Below, in pieces: positions 8,441-16,367 of a stretch of DNA of 55,603 nucleotides (the stretch's first letter is position 1; each line of letters opens with the position of its first letter). The DNA lies in contig JAFLEB010000003.1 of assembly GCA_017302075.1 (NCBI GenBank), forward strand, positions 1 through 55,603. Direction: 5' to 3'. The notes under the pieces are model-generated. The model made no database searches. It worked only from the letters and a program-made list of their open reading frames with translations, and had not been told where the DNA came from. A program made the position numbers and the translations under genes. The DNA comes from Lysobacterales bacterium (GTDB taxonomy: Bacteria; Pseudomonadota; Gammaproteobacteria; Xanthomonadales; Xanthomonadaceae).

Positions 8441-9556
8441 TCAGAACCAGACGCGCACGCCGGCCACGATGCGGGTGTCGCCCGCGCCGTGCCCCGCGTT
8501 GCGCCGGAAGTCGGCGGTATTGCCGAAAGCACGCTCGTGTTCGATGCCGATGTAGGGCGCGAATTGGCGAGTGATCTCGTAACGCAGTCGTGCGCCCGCT
8601 TCGATGGTGGAGAGGCCCGCGCCAACGCCCGCCATGGGGTCGTTCTTGCCATGTGCGTTGGCCTCCGCGCGCCACTGCAGGATCAAGCGGTTGGTCAGCA
8701 GGGTGTCGTACTCGGCCTCGGCGCGCAGTGCGGTGCGACCGCCCTGGCCCAGGTAGGCGGTGGCTGCCACCTCGAACTTGTAAGGCGCCAAACCCTGAAC
8801 GCCGATCGCCCCCCAAGTGCGCGATGGGCCGTCGCCTACGTCCTGGCGCACACCGGCCACGACGTCCCACCATGCCCGCACGCTGCGGCCATACAGCACC
8901 TCGATGTCGCCGTGTTCGATGCGGCCATCCACGGCTTCACCTTCACTGCGTAGCCACAGGCGTTGAATGTCGCCACCGATCCAGGCGCTCGCTTCCCAAC
9001 CCAGGGCCGTGCCGTCATCCGCATCGGAGACTTCCAGGCGATCAAGCAGCCAGTAGCTGTGGATGCTGGTGCCGTGCTGGTGGTGTGCATGCACGTCGGG
9101 AAAGGCGGCCTCGCGGTCTGCCTGGGTCACAGGTGGCACCGGAGTGATCACCGGCTTTGCTGCATGGTCAATCGTGGAGTGATCCATGCCCTGCATCTGC
9201 GAGTGGTCCATCGTGGAGTGGTCCATGCCCTGCATCTGGGAATGGTCCATGGTCGAGTGGTCCACAGCGGCAGGCGCTGCCGCGGGTGAGGCGGGCTTGG
9301 GCGCCGGCGGTTTGGATGGTGCGGTGGCCTTGCGCGTGGACCGTTTGGGCGCGGGAGCTTTCGCAGCGGGTTTCGCCGGCGCCTTGAGCGTCGGTTTTAC
9401 GGCAGGCTTTGCCACGGCTTTCGCGGCCGGCTTTTTCTTGACGACGGGCGCAGGGGGCATTGGCATGACGTGCCCTTGGTGCTGGGCGTGCGCCGGCAAC
9501 TGGACTGACAGCACGAGCGCGATGGCAAGCGGAAGAATCGGGCGCATTGCGTTCAT
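8441..9556 (-). CDS. copB: Outer-membrane copper resistance protein CopB
   Basis: A 371-residue protein with a signal peptide (MRPILPLAIALVLSVQLPAHA), a long Lys/Pro/Ala-rich segment, a Met/His repeat (two copies of MDHSTMDHSQMQG plus part of a third), and a C-terminal beta-barrel domain beginning near AAFPDVHAHHQHG. The barrel has typical CopB features (SYWLLDRLE, LWLRSEGE, GLAPYKFEV, YIGIEHERAFGNTAD, final VRVWF). CopB is an outer-membrane partner of CopA that binds or passes copper. The start overlaps the copA stop by 4 bp (9553-9556); a second ATG three codons later is possible. Confidence 0.93.
   Translation of the reverse strand: MNAMRPILPLAIALVLSVQLPAHAQHQGHVMPMPPAPVVKKKPAAKAVAKPAVKPTLKAPAKPAAKAPAPKRSTRKATAPSKPPAPKPASPAAAPAAVDHSTMDHSQMQGMDHSTMDHSQMQGMDHSTIDHAAKPVITPVPPVTQADREAAFPDVHAHHQHGTSIHSYWLLDRLEVSDADDGTALGWEASAWIGGDIQRLWLRSEGEAVDGRIEHGDIEVLYGRSVRAWWDVVAGVRQDVGDGPSRTWGAIGVQGLAPYKFEVAATAYLGQGGRTALRAEAEYDTLLTNRLILQWRAEANAHGKNDPMAGVGAGLSTIEAGARLRYEITRQFAPYIGIEHERAFGNTADFRRNAGHGAGDTRIVAGVRVWF
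9173..9265 (-). repeat. 39-bp tandem repeat coding Met/His copper-binding motif in copB
   Basis: Two almost identical 39-bp units (9173-9211 and 9212-9250) and a partial third (9251-9265) encode MDHSTMDHSQMQG. Each unit adds two DHS and several Met ligands. Only a few bases differ between the units, so the array is recent or kept uniform and may vary in copy number. Confidence 0.85.
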
Positions 9557-11424
9557 TCCTCCACCCGCACTTCCCGGAACATCCCGGATTCCATGTGGAA
9601 GAAGAGATGGCAGTGATAGGCCCAGCGTCCGAGTGCGTCTGCGCGCACCCGGTAGCTGCGCTTGCTTCCGGGCGGCATGTCCACGGTGTGCTTGCGCACC
9701 TGGAAGTTGCCCTCGGCATCCTCTACGTCGCTCCACAGGCCGTGCAGGTGGATCGGGTGGCTCATCATGGTGTCGTTGACCAGGACGATGCGCAGTCGCT
9801 CGCCGTAAGTCATCCGCAAGGGTTCGGCCTGGGCGAACTTGAGCCCGTCGAACGACCACGCGAACTTCTCCATATGCCCGGTCAGGTGCAGCTCCACGCT
9901 GCGTCCGGGTTCCCGTCCGTCGGGATCGGCGAAGGTGCTCCTGAGATCGGAGTAGGTCAGCACACGGCGGCCGTTGTCGCGCAGGCCGATGCCTGGATCG
10001 TCCAGCTTCGGCGTGGGTGCCATGGTCTGCATGTCGACCAGCGGATTGTTGGTCTCGCTGGCGGGATGGACCTGCATCGCGCCGCTGCCATGGTCCATCC
10101 CTGCCATCTCGCCTGCGGCCATGACGTGGCCTGCATGCGGGTCGGCGGAGGAGGGTGCAGGCGACGGGGTGACGGGCATGGCGTGACCCGCATGCGGATC
10201 CGCGGCGACAGCAGATTTGGTGGACCCCTTCGAACCCATGTCGTGGCCGGCGTGCATGTCGCCATGGCCCATGTCGGCCATGCTCAGGATCGGACGTGGA
10301 TCCAGCGGCGGGATCGGCGCGCGCAACCCTTCCCGCACGGCCAAGGTGCCGCTGACAAAGCCGGTGCGCGCGCTGTCTTGGGCGAATATCGTGAAGGCGT
10401 CCTGCCCGCCGGGCTGCACGATCACATCGAAGGTTTCCGCCGCCCCGATGCGGAGTTCGTCGACCGTCACTGGATGCACGGGTTGGCCATCGGCGGCCAC
10501 CACGGTCAGCTTCAACCCCGGGATGCGGACGTCGAAGTAGGTCATCGCAGACCCGTTGATCAACCGCAGGCGCACCTTGTCGCCGGGGGCGAATACGCCG
10601 GTCCAGTTGCCCAGCGCAGTGGTGCCATTGAGCAGGTAGGTGTAGGTCTGCCCGTTGACATCCGACAGGTCCGTCGGAGTCATTCGCATCTGCCCCCACA
10701 TCTTGCGGTCGGCCACCGTGGCGGGCAGGCCATCGCGCTCGGCATCGCGCATGAAGTCGCCCACGGTGCGCTGGTAGACGTTGTCGTGGCTGGCCATCTT
10801 CTTGAGCCGCGCAAACAGCTTGGCCGGGTCCATGTCGGTCCAGTCCGATAGCATCACCACGTAGTCGCGATCACTGGCAATCGGGTCAGGCCCATCGGGA
10901 TCGATCACCAGAGGCCCATACATGCCCCCCTGTTCCTGGAAGCCTGAATGACTGTGGTACCAGTAGGTGCCGGCTTGTTTGACGTCGAACCGGTAGAGGT
11001 AGCTCTCGCCGGGGCGAATGCCGTCGAAGCTCATGCCGGGCACGCCGTCCATGTTCGCCGGCAGCAGAATGCCGTGCCAGTGGATCGAGGTGTCAGGGCC
11101 GTGGATGGAGCCGCGCGGCAGATCGTTGCGCACGCGCAGGGTGACGGTGGTGCCCTGTTTCCACCGCAGCAGCGGACCGGGCAGGGTGCCGTTGATGGTG
11201 ACGGCGGGCCGGGTCCGGCCGGTGTAATTGACCAGGGTCTCACCGATGCTCAGGTCGAACTCGGTCCCGCGCAACACGGGCATCGCGCGCGGGGATTGCG
11301 ACCAGCCGGCCTGCGGCCAGAGACCCAATCCCGCGACCGCTCCACCCGCGGCTAACCCTTGTACGAAGCGCCGCCGCGACGGCATGGCGATGCCGGGCGA
11401 CAGACCGGAAGATTTGAATGACAT
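9553..11424 (-). CDS. copA: Periplasmic multicopper oxidase CopA
   Basis: A 623-residue multicopper oxidase of the CopA/PcoA family, exported by the Tat pathway (SRRRFVQGLAAGG near the N-terminus). Copper ligands are visible at SIHWHG, WYHSHSG, HPIHLHG and the C-terminal YHCHLFFHMESGM (type 1/3 His-Cys-His and axial Met). A Met/His-rich insert includes MADMGHGDMHAGHDMG and two DPHAGH motifs. The enzyme probably oxidises Cu(I) to less toxic Cu(II) and sequesters copper. The start at 11424 follows GGAG 6 bases upstream and leaves a usual Tat leader; an open frame extends to 11499. It lies downstream of copL with a hairpin between them. Confidence 0.95.
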   Translation of the reverse strand: MSFKSSGLSPGIAMPSRRRFVQGLAAGGAVAGLGLWPQAGWSQSPRAMPVLRGTEFDLSIGETLVNYTGRTRPAVTINGTLPGPLLRWKQGTTVTLRVRNDLPRGSIHGPDTSIHWHGILLPANMDGVPGMSFDGIRPGESYLYRFDVKQAGTYWYHSHSGFQEQGGMYGPLVIDPDGPDPIASDRDYVVMLSDWTDMDPAKLFARLKKMASHDNVYQRTVGDFMRDAERDGLPATVADRKMWGQMRMTPTDLSDVNGQTYTYLLNGTTALGNWTGVFAPGDKVRLRLINGSAMTYFDVRIPGLKLTVVAADGQPVHPVTVDELRIGAAETFDVIVQPGGQDAFTIFAQDSARTGFVSGTLAVREGLRAPIPPLDPRPILSMADMGHGDMHAGHDMGSKGSTKSAVAADPHAGHAMPVTPSPAPSSADPHAGHVMAAGEMAGMDHGSGAMQVHPASETNNPLVDMQTMAPTPKLDDPGIGLRDNGRRVLTYSDLRSTFADPDGREPGRSVELHLTGHMEKFAWSFDGLKFAQAEPLRMTYGERLRIVLVNDTMMSHPIHLHGLWSDVEDAEGNFQVRKHTVDMPPGSKRSYRVRADALGRWAYHCHLFFHMESGMFREVRVEE

Positions 11425-11500
11425 GACGACTCCACATGGATCAGTGACGGCCTTGCGTAAAGGCAGGTCCGGCATGGCCAAGTAGCCCATGCACGGCAAG

Positions 11501-11517
11501 CGGCGCCAAAGGCGCCG
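11501..11517 (-). other. Hairpin between copL and copA
   Basis: A perfect 7-bp inverted repeat (cggcgcc / ggcgccg) with a 3-nt loop lies 8 bases after the copL stop. There is no T-run. It may act as an attenuator or RNA stabiliser between the regulatory gene copL and copA. Confidence 0.4.
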
Positions 11518-11525
11518 GAGGTCAC

Positions 11526-11942
11526 TTAGCCGATGGGAGGTCGATTGAGGTTGAGCGAGACAGGCGTTGAATGGCCTAGCGCGAGGACCGCCACCAGGGT
11601 CCTGCCCCGTGCTGCCGGGGGTACTGACGCCATTTCAAGCAGCGCGGCTTGCGCTAGGTGCATACAGGGACAAGTACACGTCCCGAGCTCGCAACAATCC
11701 TTGCCACAGTCAGCCGGGTGACCTGCCGGCGGGGAAGGAGGGGTCAGGTCTGCGACCGTTGGCCCGCTCTCGGCTTGGCCACATTCGGCGTGGACGGACT
11801 GGTTCTGACTGTCAGTCATCTGCATCACTGCGTCATCCGACATGCCAGATATGGCAGGCATCGCGCCTGCGGCCGCGGCGTTGCCAATCCCATTGAGGAT
11901 CAGGCATAGGGCCAACAGCAGGCGTAGGACAATACGGGGCAT
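11526..11942 (-). CDS. copL: CopL-family copper-responsive regulatory/metal-binding protein
   Basis: A 138-residue secreted protein with a signal peptide (MPRIVLRLLLALCLILNGIGNAAAA), a Met/Asp/Gln-rich section and a Cys cluster (DCGKDCCELGTCTCPCMH) followed by the C-terminal RPPIG found in this family. In Xanthomonas, copL precedes copA and is needed for copper-inducible expression of copAB; this gene has the same order. The protein does not resemble a DNA-binding regulator, so it may sense copper in the envelope or act through its transcript. The restriction of this family to Xanthomonadaceae-like bacteria helps place the organism. Confidence 0.87.
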   Translation of the reverse strand: MPRIVLRLLLALCLILNGIGNAAAAGAMPAISGMSDDAVMQMTDSQNQSVHAECGQAESGPTVADLTPPSPPAGHPADCGKDCCELGTCTCPCMHLAQAALLEMASVPPAARGRTLVAVLALGHSTPVSLNLNRPPIG

Positions 11943-12094
11943 GGGGATAGGTTACGCCACGGCGCGGGCCTGCCATGTGAAAAAAATGTTCGCGTTGGAC
12001 AGATTCAAAAAGTCTTGCCGGAATGCCTGCCGACGGTCACATTCAGGGCAATCCGGGCCGCGGCTCACCTTTAAAAATGCAGCGAGGAACTCCC

Positions 12095-13372
12095 ATGGAG
12101 GCGGACGCCTGCGATGTGCTCTGCAATACCAGGGATCCCGAGGAACTGAACCGGCTTTGTGCGTGCACCCTGTTGGATGTCAGCCACGTCCGTGAGTCGT
12201 TGGGGACCATTGGTCCCGCCGTCCCGACCCTGGATCCAGCGTTGCATGCGCATCTGTTCTCGCCCTATGCGCTGTTCGTGCATCGGACGTCACTGGACCT
12301 CATGGGTGCTGTTGCGAACGCAGTATTCGATATCGCGCGCAATCCGAACTACGTCGACCATGTCCTGGGCTGGGCGCCCGATATCGCCCTGCATGACCCG
12401 GGTTCATTGGGCGGGGTGCTGGGGCTGGACTTCCATCTCACCGTTGCCGGCCCACGCCTGATCGAAATCAACACCAATCCTGGCGGACTGTTGCTCAATG
12501 CGCGCCTGGTTGACGCCGTGCGGTCATGCGCGCCGGCGACCTGGGTGCCGTGGACAAGCGGAGCGCAGGCGCGCGATGCGTCAGTGGCGGCATGGCTTCA
12601 GGATGCGCGGGCACAACTGGGACGGATGCCGCAGCGCATCGCGATCGTGGATGTCGCACCGCGGGAACAATTCCTCTACCCGGAGTTCGAGCTTTACGCC
12701 GAGGCGTTCAGGCAACAGGGGGTCGACAGCGTTATTTGTCCGCCCGACGCTCTGACGTTCGGCCCGGACGGGCTGGCAGACGCGGCTGGGCAGATCGACG
12801 CCGTCTACAACCGCCTGACCGACTTTGCACTCGCCGATCCAGCGTCCGCGCCACTGCAACAGGCTTACCTGGAACGTGCGATCGCGCTCACTCCGCACCC
12901 AAGGGCGCACGCATTATTCGCGGACAAGCGGAATCTGACCCCGCTCGCCGATGCCAGCCTGCTGGAGGGCTGGGGAGTGGACCCCGTCGTGGCCCACCGG
13001 CTTGCACAGGTGATCCCCTCGACTGTCGAAGTCACGCCTGAAAACCGGGACGCGTTGTGGGCGGATCGTCGCGCGTATTTCTTCAAACCTGCGACAGGCT
13101 ATGGGAGCCGCGGAACCTACCGCGGCGACAAGCTCACCCAGAGGGTCTGGAACGGCATGGCCTCCAGCTCGTACGTGGCGCAGGCGTTTGCCGCACCCGG
13201 TGTGCGCATCGTGCATGGCGGCGCCTCACTCAAGGCGGACATACGCTGTTTTGCGTCCGTATCGGGGGTGCTCATGTTTGCCGCCAGGCTGTACCAGGGC
13301 CAGACCACGAACATGCGGACGCCGGGTGGAGGATTCGCTGCGGTGCTCACCACCCCGGACGGACTGGCATGA
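12095..13372 (+). CDS. Possible circularly permuted ATP-grasp enzyme
   Basis: A 425-residue protein that I do not recognise as a named enzyme. Two ATP-grasp-like signatures appear in reversed order: EINTNPGG at 124-131, which in ordinary ATP-grasp ligases lies near the C-terminus, and a Gly-rich ATP loop KPATGYGSRG at 331-340, usually N-terminal. ALFADKRNLTPL (273-284) and DIRCF (382-386) also fit nucleotide and metal binding. Such enzymes join a carboxylate to an amine or thiol using ATP. The start at 12095 follows GAGGA 6 bases upstream; the frame is open from 12023. It is divergent from copL and converges on ackA, a lone plus-strand gene between two large minus-strand operons. Substrate unknown. 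Confidence 0.7.
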   Translation: MEADACDVLCNTRDPEELNRLCACTLLDVSHVRESLGTIGPAVPTLDPALHAHLFSPYALFVHRTSLDLMGAVANAVFDIARNPNYVDHVLGWAPDIALHDPGSLGGVLGLDFHLTVAGPRLIEINTNPGGLLLNARLVDAVRSCAPATWVPWTSGAQARDASVAAWLQDARAQLGRMPQRIAIVDVAPREQFLYPEFELYAEAFRQQGVDSVICPPDALTFGPDGLADAAGQIDAVYNRLTDFALADPASAPLQQAYLERAIALTPHPRAHALFADKRNLTPLADASLLEGWGVDPVVAHRLAQVIPSTVEVTPENRDALWADRRAYFFKPATGYGSRGTYRGDKLTQRVWNGMASSSYVAQAFAAPGVRIVHGGASLKADIRCFASVSGVLMFAARLYQGQTTNMRTPGGGFAAVLTTPDGLA

Positions 13373-13403
13373 GCCTTGGGGTTTGATTTGGCACGACTGT
13401 CGG

Positions 13404-14492
13404 TCAGATCCACGACATCGCGGATTCGGCTAGTTCGCGCTCTTCGTCCACCTGCACATTCCAGATCCCCGGCCCCATGCCGCGATCAATGCGCAAGGCC
13501 CCAGCATTGTTGCGGTCGGTATCCGGAATGAGCCCGAGCCATGCCAGGCGCGCGAAGATGCGCTCGCGCACCACCGGCGCGCGGTGGCCAATGCCCCCGG
13601 AAAAGACCAGATGATCGAGACCACCGATTCCCGTCGCCATTGCGGCAATCGCCTGAGCGATCCGTACGACGAATACCTCGAGGGCTAGGCGGGCGGCGGG
13701 CCCATCGTCTTCGATGAGCAGGCGCATATCGCCGTGGCCAGCGATTGCGGCCAGCCCCCCGTGATGAGAAAGCCGGTACTCAATGGCGTCCGCATCCAGA
13801 CCACTGTGGCGCAGCAGGTACAGCAGCACGCCGGGGTCGAGATCTCCTGAACGTGTTGGCCCCGGAATGCCGCCCAGAGGGGTCAGAGCCATTGTTGTGT
13901 CACGACTCAGGCCGTTTTCCACGGCACAAACGCTGCATCCGCCACCGAGGTGTGCGAGAACCACACGGCCTTGTCGGGTGCGAAGGTCGTGGCCGGCCAG
14001 TGTTCGCAGAGCGGAGGTGAAGGCAAGGCCATGGAAGCCATAGCGGCGGATACCCATCGCATCCCACTCCGCGGGAATGGACAGTCGCCGGCTCCATGGG
14101 GCGAGTGATGCGTGGAAGCTGGTGTCGAATGCAACGCCATGTCGGGCGTCCGGCCAGCGGGCGCGGGCCACACGGAGCAACTCAAGCGCTATTGGCTGGT
14201 GCAACGGAGCCAGCGGGGACAGGTTGTCGAGTTCTGCCAGCAGGGTGTCGTCGAGCTCGCGCCCCTGGCCGTGGGTTCCGCCGTGCACGATCCGGTGAAT
14301 CACCAGATCGGGTACCCGCCTGGGCGGAGGCAGTGCCTCTAGCAAAGCGGCGAGGCTGTCTTCCGACGGAGTCTCGCGCTTGATCTCTGCGCGCGCGTAC
14401 TCGACCAGCGTATGGGTGGCGTCAAGGTCGTAGATCGCCGCCTTGAGCGTGGTGGATCCGACGTTGAGCGCAAGCAGGGAGCGGTCCATCAC
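13404..14492 (-). CDS. ackA: Acetate kinase family protein
   Basis: A 362-residue acetate/propionate kinase, which interconverts acetyl phosphate + ADP with acetate + ATP. Family motifs are all present though varied: LALNVGSTTLK (phosphate-binding start), RIVHGGTHG, FDTSFHASL, GIRRYGFHGLAF, LAHLGGGCSV and PTRSGDLDPG. It is about 40 residues shorter than the usual 400, mostly in the N-terminal half. The start overlaps the AarF stop by 4 bp (14489-14492). As the last gene of the MerR-led operon it would harvest ATP from acetyl phosphate produced upstream in the pathway. Confidence 0.92.
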   Translation of the reverse strand: MMDRSLLALNVGSTTLKAAIYDLDATHTLVEYARAEIKRETPSEDSLAALLEALPPPRRVPDLVIHRIVHGGTHGQGRELDDTLLAELDNLSPLAPLHQPIALELLRVARARWPDARHGVAFDTSFHASLAPWSRRLSIPAEWDAMGIRRYGFHGLAFTSALRTLAGHDLRTRQGRVVLAHLGGGCSVCAVENGLSRDTTMALTPLGGIPGPTRSGDLDPGVLLYLLRHSGLDADAIEYRLSHHGGLAAIAGHGDMRLLIEDDGPAARLALEVFVVRIAQAIAAMATGIGGLDHLVFSGGIGHRAPVVRERIFARLAWLGLIPDTDRNNAGALRIDRGMGPGIWNVQVDEERELAESAMSWI

Positions 14493-16078
14493 AAATGTCC
14501 CGAACGACTGATCGCGATGACCAGGCGCAAGGACAGCACGCCCGCCGCGACGAAAGCGATGACTGCAAGCCAGGGCAGGTGCCCCAACAGCGTCGGGCCC
14601 TGGGCATGCAGCGTGAGCAATGCACCACTCACGTAAAGCCCCAGAGTGACCAATGCCAACGCGAGGCGGTTGCCGGTGCGGGCGAGCGCTTCTTGGGTGG
14701 AGTGGAGCCCGTGGTGATGCACGGAAAACGCGGGGCGGCCGTCGCTCAGTTGCGCCTGCCGCAAAAGATCCGCGACGAGCTGCGGCAACTGGCGGGCGGT
14801 GCGTGCCAGCCGCAGGGTGAGCGGGCGACCGGCGGGCCGGCTGGCATCGATCACCTGTGCGATCTCGGCCGCCCGCGATGTCAGGCTGCCGAGCAGATCG
14901 AGGTCGGGGTCGAGGGCGCGTAGGGTGTTTTCAACGAGGAACAGGGTGCGCATCAGCACCAGCAGGTGCGGTGGCAGGCGAAATGCCTCTCCCTGACCGA
15001 TGCGGGCGACCCGCCAGATCGCTTCGGCGATGGACCACTGCGCCAGCGGCCGGCTGGCCATCTCGGCCAGGATCAGGTGGATCTCTCGCACATGTGAGCG
15101 TCGCTCGACCTGTGGCGGGAAGAAACCCAAGGCGATTGCCGCATCCAGCACGCCCTCGGCGTCGTCGGCCGCGATGGCCTCGACCATGCCGCCAAGCGCG
15201 AGGCGGGAGGCAGGATCCAGCACGCCAATCGAGCCGAAGTCATGCAGGCACAGACACCCGTCCTGCAGCACGAACAGATTGCCGGGATGCGGGTCAGCGT
15301 GGAACACGCCGGCGCCGAATAGCTGATGCACATAGGCATCCAGCAAGGCGCTGGCGAGTGCCGGTGCCCCCGGGGTGCCGTACGCGGATTCCAGGTGCGC
15401 GCCTCGGCTGCGCTCCTGCACGAGGACCTCGTGTGCGACGAACGGATCGATGACGTGCGGTAGCGTGACCGGTGCCAGCGGGTCGATGACCGAGGCCATG
15501 CGGCGCATGTTCTGTGCTTCGTGCCGCATATCGATCTCGTTACGCAGGAAGCCCGCCAACTCGTCCGCGAGCTCCAGCGGGCGCTGGCGCTTCAGCGGGG
15601 GCCACAGCCACTGGCCGATGCGCAACGTGCGCCGCAGCAAGCGCAGATCCGCCTCCACCTGCGCCTGGATGCCCGGCCGGGTGATCTTGACGACGACGTC
15701 GCGACCGTCGTGGAGGCGTGCGGTGTGGATCTGCGCGACCGAGGCGGCTGCAAGCGGGATCCCATCGAAGTGCGCGAACAGGCGTTCGATGGGTTGACCG
15801 AAGGCGCGTTCGACCGTGCCGATTGCCTGGTCGCCGGGAAACGGCGGCACATTGCTGTGCAGGCGAGCGAGCGCCTCGCGGTAAGGCGCCGGCAACAAAT
15901 CCCAGCGCAGGCTCAGGCCCTGCCCCAGCTTGACGAACGTGGTGCCCAGCCCGGCCAGGGTAGCGCCCACCCGTGCTGGCAACTGCTCGGGCGTCCGCCG
16001 TCGCAACCGCAGGAAATCCACTCCGAGCCGCAAGGCTGCCCATGCGATCTGCAGGCCCCGCCGGACCGTCCCCCTCAT
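14489..16078 (-). CDS. AarF/UbiB (ABC1) family kinase-like protein
   Basis: A 529-residue atypical kinase with the family hallmarks FVKLGQGLSLR (KxGQ at 50-53), EIDMRHEAQNM (ExD), FHADPHPGNLF (catalytic loop) and LHDFGSIG (DFG-like). Two hydrophobic helices close the C-terminus, giving a membrane anchor. The chromosomal UbiB acts in ubiquinone synthesis, and island copies like this one are widespread but of uncertain role; ATPase activity towards membrane lipids or quinones is plausible. It overlaps its neighbours by 1 and 4 bp, so it belongs to the same transcript. Confidence 0.88.
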   Translation of the reverse strand: MRGTVRRGLQIAWAALRLGVDFLRLRRRTPEQLPARVGATLAGLGTTFVKLGQGLSLRWDLLPAPYREALARLHSNVPPFPGDQAIGTVERAFGQPIERLFAHFDGIPLAAASVAQIHTARLHDGRDVVVKITRPGIQAQVEADLRLLRRTLRIGQWLWPPLKRQRPLELADELAGFLRNEIDMRHEAQNMRRMASVIDPLAPVTLPHVIDPFVAHEVLVQERSRGAHLESAYGTPGAPALASALLDAYVHQLFGAGVFHADPHPGNLFVLQDGCLCLHDFGSIGVLDPASRLALGGMVEAIAADDAEGVLDAAIALGFFPPQVERRSHVREIHLILAEMASRPLAQWSIAEAIWRVARIGQGEAFRLPPHLLVLMRTLFLVENTLRALDPDLDLLGSLTSRAAEIAQVIDASRPAGRPLTLRLARTARQLPQLVADLLRQAQLSDGRPAFSVHHHGLHSTQEALARTGNRLALALVTLGLYVSGALLTLHAQGPTLLGHLPWLAVIAFVAAGVLSLRLVIAISRSGHL

Positions 16079-16365
16079 CAGTGCACTCCCTCAATCCAGC
16101 GCCACGCGCCCCAGCCGGCCATCGCGGCGATCCCGATCCAGCACAGGATGTAAAGCCACTGCCAGATCGCCGGCAAGGACCCGCCGTGGCGCTCCAGGCG
16201 ATGCCGCGCCGTCATGCCAACGGCGTGGGCAAGCATGCCCGTTGCGAACACCGGCGCCACCACCGGCAGTACCGCATCCGCGAACCAGGCGCCCGCCGCC
16301 ACGCCGGCGACCGCCGCCCCGGCAAGCGAGAGAAGGTCGGCACGTTTGCGCGCGCGGATCGGCAT
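16078..16365 (-). CDS. Small membrane protein
   Basis: A 95-residue protein with three hydrophobic stretches (LSLAGAAVAGVAAGAWF, LPVVAPVFATGMLAHAVG and the C-terminal LYILCWIGIAAMAGWGAW) and a basic N-terminus (MPIRARKRAD). The start at 16365 lies 2 bases after the stop of the phosphoketolase-like gene and the stop overlaps the aarF start by one base, so the gene is well embedded in the operon. No function is recognised. A partnership with the following AarF-like membrane kinase is possible from position alone. Confidence 0.7.
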   Translation of the reverse strand: MPIRARKRADLLSLAGAAVAGVAAGAWFADAVLPVVAPVFATGMLAHAVGMTARHRLERHGGSLPAIWQWLYILCWIGIAAMAGWGAWRWIEGVH

Positions 16366-16367
16366 GT

